Shown: in pieces, positions 48,416 through 57,865 of the stretch
Layout: every line of letters starts with the position of its first letter
How positions within the stretch are numbered: the first letter of the stretch is position 1
Notes under the pieces: model-generated
Databases searched by the model: none
What the model was told of the DNA's origin: nothing
The model's input: the letters and a program-made list of their open reading frames with translations, nothing else
Position numbers and translations under genes: made by a program
Assembly (NCBI GenBank): GCA_963989245.1
Contig: OZ022351.1
Span: 13,480,343-13,544,342 of the forward strand
Reading direction: 5' to 3'
Length of the DNA: 64,000 nt
Origin: Nansenia antarctica
Lineage: Eukaryota > Chordata > Actinopteri > Argentiniformes > Microstomatidae

Positions 48416-50185
48416 ATGAAAAAAAAAGATATTTGATTGATTGATACAAAAAACTGCTTTTCATGCCATCCTTTTCATATGCAATAGGTCAGGGGTTTAA
48501 GAGGTTAATGCTTGTGTGACAGTGACGTGGCGGTACTCCCACCACAGCAATACTGATTGAACTTTTCACACCTTTTATTTGAGATATTTTGGGGGTATTT
48601 CTTGGTCAAAACAACCACCAGGGGTGTACTTTCAAAATTGCACTTCCAGAAATATGCCTATACACATCCAAGGCAAATTATAAACATATGGAGCCAGAGT
48701 AGCCATGATGTAGCACCCTAACATCGATCAACGGTGGTTAACAGTGGCTATATATTTGTACTTGACTCTCCATGCAGTGGCGTGTGATGAGGGATGTATT
48801 ACCATGACGGATACAGAGGGCTAAGGCCCCACTCCCAGGGGTCCTACCACCTCCTGCACTCATGTGGAAAAAGCCGACACCAAGTCCTCAAAAACAAACA
48901 CTTGGATCCTTGCCCCGGGCCACAAACCCATTGAGTATGTCCCCATATTTATTGGCGAATGCAGAGCAAGGCATTCGTTTCTCTTAAGCCGCCCCCCTCC
49001 CCTCTTATTATGACATCTCGGTGCTTTGTGTGTCGGGCGGTGGGGTCTGGGCCGAGCTGAGGCCTGATGGGGGGCTGGGCCGGGCCTCTTGCTGCCTGGC
49101 TGGTGCTGTTATGTAAATGGAGCTGTCAGGCACTTGTTATGGCAGGGCTGGGACTCATCAGGAAGCCTTGACAGCCTCTGAGTCCCAGGCCTCCGAGTGA
49201 TTCATGGCTGGCTGGGGGACAGGGGGAAGTTCAAGTCTGCTGTAATCCAAACAACTGAGAAAATGGAACAGAGGAAGCTGGGGCAGAAAGGAAAATATGG
49301 TGAGAGAGGGAGAGGGGGGGAGAAAAAGAGGAAGAGGGTGAGAGGGTGAGGAAAGACAACGGTGAATTGGTAGAATTTTAGAGAGGGGGATTTTAGAATT
49401 AACTCAACAAGCTCTGGTTGGAAGGAGTGCTTCTGTCTCTCTCTTTCTCTGTGTTTCTCTCTCACTTCTCTGTCTGTCTCTCACTCCTTCCATCCATCAC
49501 TCTGGTTTCTTCTTCCTGCACTTTTGGCCTCATTATTTTTTTTCCCTTCCTCCCTCTTTGCCTCCCTTTCACACCTTGATTGGCATGCACACATTTTTAA
49601 AATTTTAATTTCCACCAAACCTCCGGGAACATATTGCCTCCAACTATTCTCATGCTTAACTTGAAGTGCAGCGAGAACTTGATAATGATACCAAGCCATG
49701 GATTCATGACGTTATTTGAATATTATAAACATTAGCTGGAGGTACATTTGGGCTCTGTTGTTGAACATCCCTTTAATTGCCACAGTGCTGTAAATGTTAC
49801 AATCTGGGACATCAATTATGAAGTGCTCAACCCAGTAGATTAATAAATAATGAACATTTTTGAATTGTATGAATAAGACATATAAGACACATAATTGTGC
49901 TATGGTATCTTTTGGATAGTGTCATGACTTTAGCTTCAAACTACATTTAAATTAATTGGGGAAACTATTCCATATGCACACTGACCCTCATCTGCTCCCT
50001 AACAGATATAGACTTGGCATCAGATTAACACAATGGAGCAGTTTAACAATGCTGCAAGTAATTCCTAGAGGACAAAATTTCACACAACAACCATTTCGCC
50101 AGTTATCTCTTATCTGTGACCTCTCAACTGTATAATTTGCCTTAGTCACAACAATCTAGTCTTCTTATATCTTATATAGATTTGA
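48416..50185. other. Unique sequence, no gene seen
   Basis: GA-rich and CT-rich patches lie at 49300-49340 and 49430-49500. Nothing else recognised. Confidence 0.4.
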
Positions 50186-51720
50186 CCAAGATGGTGACGC
50201 CACTCCTCAACAACATTGCAGTAGTTTGCTTATTTCATTGTTTTTAATCATGATTTTACCCTGCAATGTAGTTAGGATACAACAGAGAGACACTTTTAAA
50301 CATGAAAGACTTGGCTATTACTTACAACAAACCAGACTTTTTTTATTGGGAACCCCATCTGGGATGGGACAGCAACGGCCGAACAACGGTACTGCTACAG
50401 CGAAGGAGGCGTAGGAGGCGTAGGAGACACAGGTGACGAGCTGGCTTGTCCGAATTAGAGAACGAGAAGGAGAAACTCCACTCCCCAGCACTCTGTTAGC
50501 CAACGTACAATCCCTGGACGACAAGCTGAACGAGTCAAGAGCAAGGATTTCATTCCAGCGGGAAACAAGGGATTGCTATAATCATCTGCTTAACAGAGAC
50601 GTGGTTATTTTGAATCACACCGGATCACGCAATCTCTCCCACGGGCATAGGGCAGACAATTGAACTTTCAGGGAAAAGCAAAGGAGGTATGTTTCATGAT
50701 TAACGACGCCTGGTGTAAACCAGTAAATGTTCATGCCCTCAAGACTTTCTGCTCCCAGGACTAGACTACTTCTAGTGCTGCTCTGCCACCCACACTAGCC
50801 ATCAAGAGATAGCACCCCCGTTGTATGCATAGTGGTTTATATCCCACCACAAGCCGACGCGGATGTTGCACTCAAGGAACTGTATGGAACTATTAGCAAC
50901 GTAGAAAACAGACACCCAGAGGCCGCTCTAATAGTGGTTGGAGACTTCAACCGAGTATCGCTGGAAAAGGTTGCCAAACATTTGCCAAAATTCTTCCAAC
51001 ACATGGTAAACACCAGGGGTGGAAGTTGCTTAGACTACGCATACGTGCAGTTCCGAGAGGCCTACAAACCCCTCCTCCGCCCACCATTCGGCAAATCAGA
51101 TCACTCTTCTATCCTCCTTGTGCTCACCTACAAAAACAAACAACCGACAAGACCAAGGAGTTGGTAGTGAACTTCAGGTAGAAGTCATCATCAATGGGTC
51201 TGCTGTGGAGAGGGTTAACAGCATCAAGTTCCTGGGGGTTCACATCACAATCAACCTCCCCTGGGATGAACATACCAACCAGGTGGTGAAAAAAGCACAA
51301 CATCGCCTCTCTCATCTTAGGTGGCTGAAAAAGGTCGACTTAGGGCTTAAGATCTTCCTGACAGGATGCATCACTGCCTGATATGGGAACTGCACTGCCC
51401 AAAGTCCCCAAAGCGCTGCAAAAGGGTAGTGCGGACAACTGGGAAGATCAGCGGATGTGAGCTTCCCTCCATCCAGGAAACCTAGAAGGACAGGTGTTTT
51501 CAGAAAGGCCCTCAGGATTATTAGGGACCCTTTCACCCCAAATCAGGAACTCTTCAAGCTATTGCCGTCTGGGAATCGGTACCGAAGCCTCGGGGCTAAA
51601 TCCCAGAGGCTGTCAAACAGCTATTTCCCCCAAGCAACCAGGCTCCTGGAGAAAAACACTGGAAGAAAACAAAAGACTGCCGCCCCCAAACCAAGCCCCA
51701 CGCACACTACACAAATGTAC
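50186..51720 (+). mobile_element. Internally deleted LINE
   Basis: A non-LTR retrotransposon of Jockey/CR1-like character (exact clade not fixed) with 5' sequence AAGATGGTGACGCCACTCCT near 50188, an endonuclease and the C-terminal end of the reverse transcriptase ORF. The whole catalytic RT core is missing between about 51125 and 51150. Its 3' ORF end (KSQRLSNSYFPQATRLLE) matches the LINE end at 15400-15850, so both belong to one broad family. A SINE in reverse follows within about 25 bases. Confidence 0.83.
50433..51700 (+). pseudogene. LINE endonuclease/RT protein, broken
   Basis: Endonuclease pieces are LANVQSLDDKLNE (about 50495-50535), RDVVILNHTG (about 50600), VVYIPPQADADVALKELY (about 50830-50885), VVGDFN (about 50935-50952) and the catalytic SDH at 51096-51104. 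The frame then jumps to TKELVVNFR, INGSAVERVNSIKFLGVHI (about 51190-51245) and KKAQHRLSHLRWL, which belong to the end of the RT and thumb. After another shift come RKALRIIRDPFTPNQELFKL and LPSGNRYRSLGAKSQRLSNS. No palm motif (no A, B or C box) survives. Multiple stops make it non-functional. Confidence 0.82.
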
Positions 51721-51743
51721 ATATTACAGTATTATATAATAAT

Positions 51744-51939
51744 TTTGCCATTTAGCAGACGCTTTTATCCAAAGCGACTTACAATTACGAATTACAGGGA
51801 CATTCCCCCTGGAGTAACTGAGGGCTAAGTGCCTTACCCAAGGGCACACTAGTAGTGGTGTGGCTTCAGGCGGGATTTGAACTCACAACCTTCCGATCCC
51901 AAGTCCAACTCACTATCCACTAGACCACCACTACCCCAT
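51744..51939 (-). mobile_element. tRNA-derived SINE, reverse
   Basis: On the minus strand the head carries an A box TGGTCTAGTGG (51928-51918) and a B box AGTTCAAATCC (about 51883-51873). The body contains TGTGCCCTTGGGTAAGGCAC, and the 3' tail is AAGTCGCTTTGGATAAAAGC with GTCTGCTAAATGGC. The element looks complete. Its tail is the class found at the end of the 18.4-20.75 kb L2, the usual relationship between a SINE and the LINE that mobilises it. The left TIR of the next element starts about six bases beyond its 5' end. Confidence 0.9.
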
Positions 51940-52059
51940 ATATACCGTATTTTCCGGACTATAAGTCGCACCCGAGTATAAGTCGCAGCAGGCCAAAAAT
52001 GGGTCATGAAGAGGAAAAAACCACATATAAGTCGCACTGGACTATAAGTCGCATGGTTC

Positions 52060-52082
52060 AAGGGAACGGGCTTGGCGGAATC

Positions 52083-52120
<38 letters not shown>

Positions 52121-52145
52121 TGGCACTGTGAAGAGACATGAGAGG
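52060..52145 (+). other. Captured 28S rRNA gene fragment
   Basis: CAAGGGAACGGGCTTGGCGG, AATCAGCGGGGAAAGAAGAC, CCTGTTGAGCTTGACTCTAG and TCTGGCACTGTGAAGAGACA TGAGAGG follow one another. From memory this is the highly conserved large-subunit rRNA segment lying downstream of the R2 insertion site, with one difference (GGCACTGTG where the gene has GGCACGGTG). Homology stops sharply on both sides. The sense strand is plus. It is far too short to be a functional rRNA. Confidence 0.9.
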
Positions 52146-52296
52146 ATTTGTAAGCCCAGGAAGGACATAATTCACGTTAAAACTTCTTCTGAAAGGTCAG
52201 AAATACTTAAATTATCGAGTGTAAAGCCAGGGCTAGCTAGCGCGTTGCTAACGAAGGTTAGCAAAATGGCGTCGCGGGAGCAAGCAAACAGGATGG

Positions 52297-52880
52297 AACA
52301 GCCTCTGAAAGGTAATAAATGACTTTAATATCGTGTATAACGTTCATAATAGCGTGTATAACGTTCATAATATAGTGCTTAATGTCCACATTGTCGAGTG
52401 TAACGACTATTTATCGTGTATAAGGCCATGACAAAGATAGCTTGGTGAAAAACGGAAGTAGTTAGGATGAAGGGCGGCCTACAAACAATGCAACATTGAA
52501 CAGCCTCTGAAAGGTAATAAATGACTTTAATATCGTGTATAACGTTCATAATATCGTGTATAAGATCCATAATATCATGTTTAATGTCCACATTGTCGTG
52601 TTTAATGTCCACATTGTCGAGTATAATGGCTATTCTATCGCGTATGTGGCGCTAGCGGAAGTAGCAAAATAGCCTCGCGGGGGTAACTTAGCAACATAGA
52701 ACAGTCTCTGGAAGGAATAAATGACTTTAATATCGTTTATAAAGTCCATAACATTGTGTATAAGGTCCATAACATCATGTTTAATGTCCACATGTCGTGT
52801 TTAATGTCCACATTGTCAAGTATAATGGCTATTCTATCGTGTATGAGGCGCTAGCGGAAGTTACTCCTTGGTTCATGTCA
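52297..52880. repeat. ~201-bp tandem repeat, 3 units
   Basis: Units start at AACAGCCTCTGAAAGGTAAT at 52297 and 52499, and in diverged form at 52700. Each continues with AAATGACTTTAATATCGTGT and smaller ATAA-CGTTCATAATATCGTG-type repeats. The third unit is the most diverged. CGTGTATAA and ATGTCCACATTGTCG words recur inside the units. Confidence 0.88.
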
Positions 52881-53016
52881 GTCAGAGATTACCGTATGTC
52901 AGTTCATGTCAGTCAGAGATTATGAATTATTGATATATAAGTCGCACCTGACTATAAGTCGCAGGACCAGCCAAAGTATGAAAAAAACCGCGACTTATAG
53001 TCCGGAAAATACGGTA

Positions 53017-53451
53017 CTACTTGTACACTACTAGATTACTTGTATACCACTGGAAACCACTGGAAAATCATCACTTTATTACTTTATCAATGTAGTGTTA
53101 CTTACTTTACTTATTATTATTGTGTTTTTGTATCTAAATGCTGTAATGCCAATGTCCAGGGACCAAAGCCAAATCATTTTACTCTTGTGTACTTAAGATG
53201 TAATAAAATCAATTGTGATTCTGCTTCATCAGTGCTGAATATCAGTCACCTCCATGTAACTCCTTACTACCAAAAACCTGTCATGCACTGTTTCACCACT
53301 TCTGCCTCAGTCCTAGTCCAGTTGGCATTCCTTATTACATTGCAACTGATCTTCACCCATTTATTTACATCACATTCCTTATTTCTAGAACCATACCAGT
53401 GTCATGAGGAAATTTTGATTTTCTACATTCAGTAGTTTCCTAAGGAATGTC
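53017..53451. other. Unique sequence, no gene seen
   Basis: An open frame of 131 codons at 53040-53435 has no recognisable domain and looks like low-complexity AT-rich sequence. Confidence 0.4.
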
Positions 53452-53594
53452 ATGATGTCATTGGGGGTAAAAATACAATCTTTCAGTCATTTTCAGAAAC
53501 TACAACGAGTTTCCAGTCAGGTGGAGTGTGTTTGGCTAAAACAAATTCTGAAAATCAATGAATTCAATATTTGTTTTACCCCCAATGACATCAT
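53452..53594. mobile_element. Palindromic MITE
   Basis: ATGATGTCATTGGGGGTAAA at 53452 faces its inverse, TTTTACCCCCAATGACATCA, at 53574-53593. Inner homology extends to TTTTCAGAA on both arms (about 50 bases each, with mismatches). There is no coding. The superfamily is not assigned because I cannot see a clear target duplication. Confidence 0.78.
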
Positions 53595-54459
53595 AGGGTG
53601 GTATTTCCGTAACACCGTTTCAACAAAACGTACTTGCTGTTTTCTCAAACTGTAGTCACTGATATGGTGCTGGAGATTATCAATGTGATGTTACAAATGG
53701 GTGAAGTGTCCTTTTAAGTTTTGTTCATCAAGATTCGGAAATGAAATATGAATGCACATTATGAATATTTCCTCTGAGATACATCCCCTCTAAAGAAGGA
53801 AAACATGTCAAATCTTCTGATAGGCAACTTCCACAATATTTCACAGCATTTTATTCTGTTCCATTTCAACAAACCTAACAATGAGTTCAGATGTGCATGA
53901 TGGTCACAACCAAACTTATAGAATGATGTCTACAAATTAGATATCAGAAACTTCACTGCCTTTAATTTTGGCCATTTTGATTTTGGAAAAATGACTAAAA
54001 GGTTTTATCTAACAAGTCTCTCCATATTGATTATTTCAGAATCCCAGCTAATTAACGCATCCCATATAGTAATACAGATCTGATTATGATCAACGTTTTT
54101 AATAGGGACTTTGATGGATCAAGGACGGACATTTGTGGTGTAAGGATGCAGGATATTAACCCTGAGTGAACTCATACTATAGGCCTACGTGAGTGATTTT
54201 AATTATGAATTCCTAAACATCTTACAATGATAAAGAAGAATGAGGCATTCTAACAGTAATTTGAAAAGTGAATGCTAATTAGGAATGGATTTGATCTAAA
54301 TGGAGCCACGTGCTGAAAAGCTGCTCACCACACCTTAGTAGGCCCACACCTCTCAATGTGAGCAAAACATATGTCTTGTGTCTTCAAAGAATATCCTAGT
54401 TGCTTTTCAAACCCAAGATCTCTGTGGAAATTAAAATGTAAGTAAATAATCACATTGAA
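53595..54459. other. Unique sequence, no gene seen
   Basis: Nothing recognised. Confidence 0.4.
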
Positions 54460-54578
54460 GGGACTACGGAGGGACTACGGACTTAAACTAGCCTTATTGG
54501 CTAACTCCGGCATATTGCATTTGTGTCTCATATGTATTTTAATATGCACTGTCCCTGTGAAATAAACAATAAACTAAA
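54460..54578 (+). mobile_element. LINE 3' tail
   Basis: GGACTACGGACTTAAACTAG, CTAACTCCGGCATATTGCAT, then TATTTTAATATGCACTGTCC and CTGTGAAATAAACAATAAAC. This is a common fish LINE 3' end with an AATAAA-like tail. Only the UTR end is present. Confidence 0.7.
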
Positions 54579-56220
54579 CTGAAAAGGGGTTGTAAATGTC
54601 ACCAATGTATCTGGATCCCTGGTTGTTGTTGATGTTATGTTCTTCATTCGGTGGAAAAACACACCTAAAGTATTTTCACTGGCTCTTCTACATCTGCCTT
54701 ATACAGCACTGGAATACATGTTTTTATTAATTGCGAGCTAACGTGCCAGCTACAGTCAGCAACTGTTTTGAGTGCAAGTTGGAGAAATCATCTGCCACCT
54801 CTTTCCCTGCACTGTATCCCTTGTCATTGCACTGCAGAAGTCTTGCCTGTTAAAACAGAGGTAATTAAATCTCCCTGCTCTCATTAAAAATACAGCTGTC
54901 TACCGTTGAGCGGCGGAGCTCCACTAAGTGAATGTAAATTTTCATTTCATGGTGCAGAGTGAGGAGGCTGCTTCCACGCCAGCCATCCTGCACTGCCAGC
55001 ACTGTGCAAAAAATAACTGCTCCCCTAAAATAATTGTCCTTTTGTTTCCTGTGGAATTACATATGGAAATGGTCCGTGTGTTATATAATTTGTGGATGAG
55101 GTGCAGTCAGAGGTCTTTCACTTACAGGAGGGAACAGTACAGGTATTCAGCCTTGAAAGGAAGAGGTATGGGAGGGGGGGGGGGGGTTGAGAAATTTACT
55201 TTTTAATTGGCTTTTCCCATTTAAACGCTCAGATATTGCTCCAAGATTAACAGGGTGAAACTTATGAAAGGTTAAACACTAGTTGACATTCTGTACACAT
55301 TTCCCTCTCTTTAAGAGAGAATAATTATTCTGCTGAATCATAATGACTGCAGTGAATTGCTTTTGTACTGTATGCCCAGGACCAGGAAAGTATTCTTCTG
55401 TATACAGTATATTAGTGATGGGGTTCTAATGACTACCTTTATTACTGACTAATAGTCATTTGTAGGGGTTCACATTCAGAGAACTGATCCCTAGCCACTT
55501 GTTTCCTTATGATCTACCCAGGAACATGTTGAGTTGTAAATCTGTCGGAAAGTATTCTGACATCATTCAAGGTGAGCACATAGAGTGGTTGCATCCAAGT
55601 CAAACTTTCAGGGCAGTAACTGGCTTTGCATGAGGAAATGAATCAAAGTCTCCTGGAACACAGAACCTCTATGAATCAACATGATGAGTGACCTGTCCAA
55701 TAGCATACTTGTGCACTATTATTATGCTATAAAGACCATTCATTCATTCATGTTCATATAGGATCAGAAGGAGGTACATACACATTGTAATATGATCATG
55801 TCTAATTGTATTAAAACTGATTAAGAGTATGAAAGGCCAAATCGTATTATTACTCAGACATCAAATGTGACAGGGTCTGATGAAAAGCTCCCCAAGTAGG
55901 GCAACGTCATTTTTCAGTTTTTTCCAGATTGTGAAAGGGTAGCTTTGTGAAATCTGAAACAAGTTGAAGAAGTTATGCATATTTGAATGTTGATATCCCC
56001 CAAATCAACAAGCCGAGAAATTCGGCCTCAAAGTATTCACAGCCACTTTTCACAGGCAGGCAATGGGTGGGAACAATAGCAGGTTAACACCCTAACCACT
56101 CCCTCAAGACAATCACTCCTCCATTATACTACCTGTCATTATCTACCTGTCATCTGTCAGTGGGGTTGTCAGTTAACCCTCAGGAAACAAACTTGCAGGG
56201 CTGACATGTTTAAATTGCTA
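54579..56220. other. Unique sequence with a strong CNE-like stretch
   Basis: From about 54720 to 55130 the sequence is even in composition, repeat-free and has homeobox-type words (TTAATTG, GGTAATTAAATC, CATTAAAAATACAGCTGTC). It looks like vertebrate conserved non-coding DNA. No gene or transposon is seen in the rest. A poly(G) run of about 12 lies near 55176-55187. Confidence 0.35.
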
Positions 56221-56221
56221 A

Positions 56222-56345
56222 ATAATAATAATTCAAGATTCATGATTTCATGATTATTGCCATGTGTGCCAACAGTGTATTACATCCCATTATACAAAAG
56301 AGTAACATTCAAGTACAAAATAGTAACATTCTGTAGGTATTACAA
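56222..56345 (-). mobile_element. Possible LINE 3' tail with AAT repeat, reverse
   Basis: AATAATAATAATTCAAGATT followed by TTATTGCCATGTGTGCCAAC and GTAACATTC resembles the reversed tail of fish LINEs that end in TTGAATCTTGAAT-type sequence. The match is weak and there is no ORF part. Confidence 0.4.
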
Positions 56346-56748
56346 ACTGTAGGTATTTAGTGAATGTAAAACTGTTGGTTATGATATCGAGTGGGTTATG
56401 ATATCGAGTGGGTTCTTCAACGCTTAAACTTTCATCCTATGCCAAAAACCTTGAGAGAACTTGTTGGTCCCTTTCAGAATAGAATTCTGAAAAAGCATCA
56501 AGACTTGTCTTTACATTTGATTTAAGTGATGCTAACACAGGTCAACACATCTAAGTGAGAGGGCACATTGTATATTCAACATGTCAGTGGTGATGAAGTG
56601 CACTGTCAGTGAAGACAACCCAACCTGACAGCTCAGATCTGGATTTATAATTCTAGTATATAGTAAATTGTCCAATATGATGTAACATCTGTAGACTGAC
56701 CAGGCTCTAACGGCTGAAAACCTTGGCACGTACAACAAGAACAGTAGA
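56346..56748. other. Unique sequence
   Basis: A small duplication, GGTTATGATATCGAGTGG, occurs twice at about 56377-56411. Nothing else recognised. Confidence 0.45.
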
Positions 56749-57008
56749 TACTAGATGGGAAGTTTGGCTTTTCTTTACTGAATCGAGATCGAGATCGTTC
56801 AATTGAAAGAATCAGATCTTTCGATCCATTGAGTTTGTTTGATTCGGTACCACTGGAGGGGCCCCTCTCTGCTCGAACAACTTGATACACTCAGATCCGT
56901 GGCTGCGAGAAGAAAAAGAAAGATTCACTCAGAAAGGCGAATTGACTCACTTGATTCACTAAAAATAATTGTTCAAAAAGAATGATTTGTTCGCGAACTG
57001 CACATCAC
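56749..57008. mobile_element. hAT-type MITE
   Basis: The left end TACTAGATGGGAAGTTTGGC and the right end TTTGTTCGCGAACTGCACAT then CAC form diverged inverted repeats. Interior words such as GAATCGAGATCGAGATCG, TTGATTCACTAAAAATA and AATGATTTGTTCGCGAAC are characteristic, from memory, of a fish non-autonomous element with TAGTGATGGGAAGTTCG ends. There is no coding capacity. Ends are uncertain by a few bases. Confidence 0.68.
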
Positions 57009-57778
57009 AGAGGCTTGGCCTAGAAACAAGGGTAGAGAGGGCCCAGAAGTGTTGCCCCAGGTGTTTTGGGATGTTACTGACTTATGTTCTCTGGGTGGGG
57101 CTATAGAGATACAGTAGTGTGTGTAAGGATTTAAGGAAAGCCTCCTTCTCATAGTCTTTTAGGCTGGAAACAAGAGATGGCCTACCCAGATGGTTACAGT
57201 TAATGCCAAATCAAACGGTAGCATATAAGGCTGTCATAATATTCATGTGAATGTGTTATTTAGGGGGTCGGGCTGATTTTTGGGTGGTATGAAAATATAT
57301 TTAAACATTTAGCGGGAATTATTTAAAGGGAAAATAATGTGCATACTGTACATGTTGTACTTATGGTCAAATAAGGACATGTACATATACAGTATGTGGC
57401 CATGGAGGAGGAAACTGAGATGGAGGCTGAGAATCTACTGCACATTTTAAGTTATAATGTAGGGTTATGGCTAGTTTCATTGCAGTGGCATAGGGGTCTG
57501 AAGATGTGCCCTACCTGTCAGTCAATCGGCAAACATACTGAAGTCGATCTATAATTCAACTGCTCAGGAGCTCATACAATTCATGGGGGCCAATGTTATT
57601 CCCTGTATTTTTTTTTTCACCCAGCCCTGTTGCATTTACTCTTTAATTTCATGGCCAAGGCTAGCTCCTGACATCTTGACCGCCCACCCATTCCCTTCTA
57701 AGACACCAGAGCAGAGAAGGTCACGCCACCCGCACTCAGAAATTCAATTACCTCATTGAGTTGCTCTTGGCTCTCATG
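57009..57778. other. Unique sequence, no gene seen
   Basis: Nothing recognised. Confidence 0.4.
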
Positions 57779-57782
57779 GAGA

Positions 57783-57862
<80 letters not shown>
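57779..57862. repeat. (GA)n microsatellite
   Basis: About 84 bases of GA with one GGG interruption near the start. It is the only long purine-strand-plus tract; the other four are CT on the plus strand. Confidence 0.97.

Positions 57863-57865
<3 letters not shown>

Larger units (their letters stand above)
51945..53014. mobile_element. TIR element carrying a 28S rRNA fragment
   Basis: Perfect TIRs: CCGTATTTTCCGGACTATAA and on through GTCGC at the left, the exact inverse at the right end (52990-53014), with TA flanking on both sides (51943-51944 and 53015-53016). TATAAGTCGCA words recur four times in the left end and twice, plus the inverted terminal copy, in the right end. Inside are an 86-bp stretch of 28S rRNA (52060-52145) and three ~201-bp tandem units (52297-52880). 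No transposase frame is present. The TA duplication suggests Tc1/mariner-type mobility, but that is inference. The termini are common in fish genomes as I remember them. Confidence 0.85.

Noticed and set aside
51865..51939. tRNA gene on the minus strand
   Set aside because: It is the head of a SINE with the LINE-type tail attached.
52060..52145. Functional rRNA gene
   Set aside because: Only 86 bases of the 28S sequence are present, ending sharply inside a transposon.
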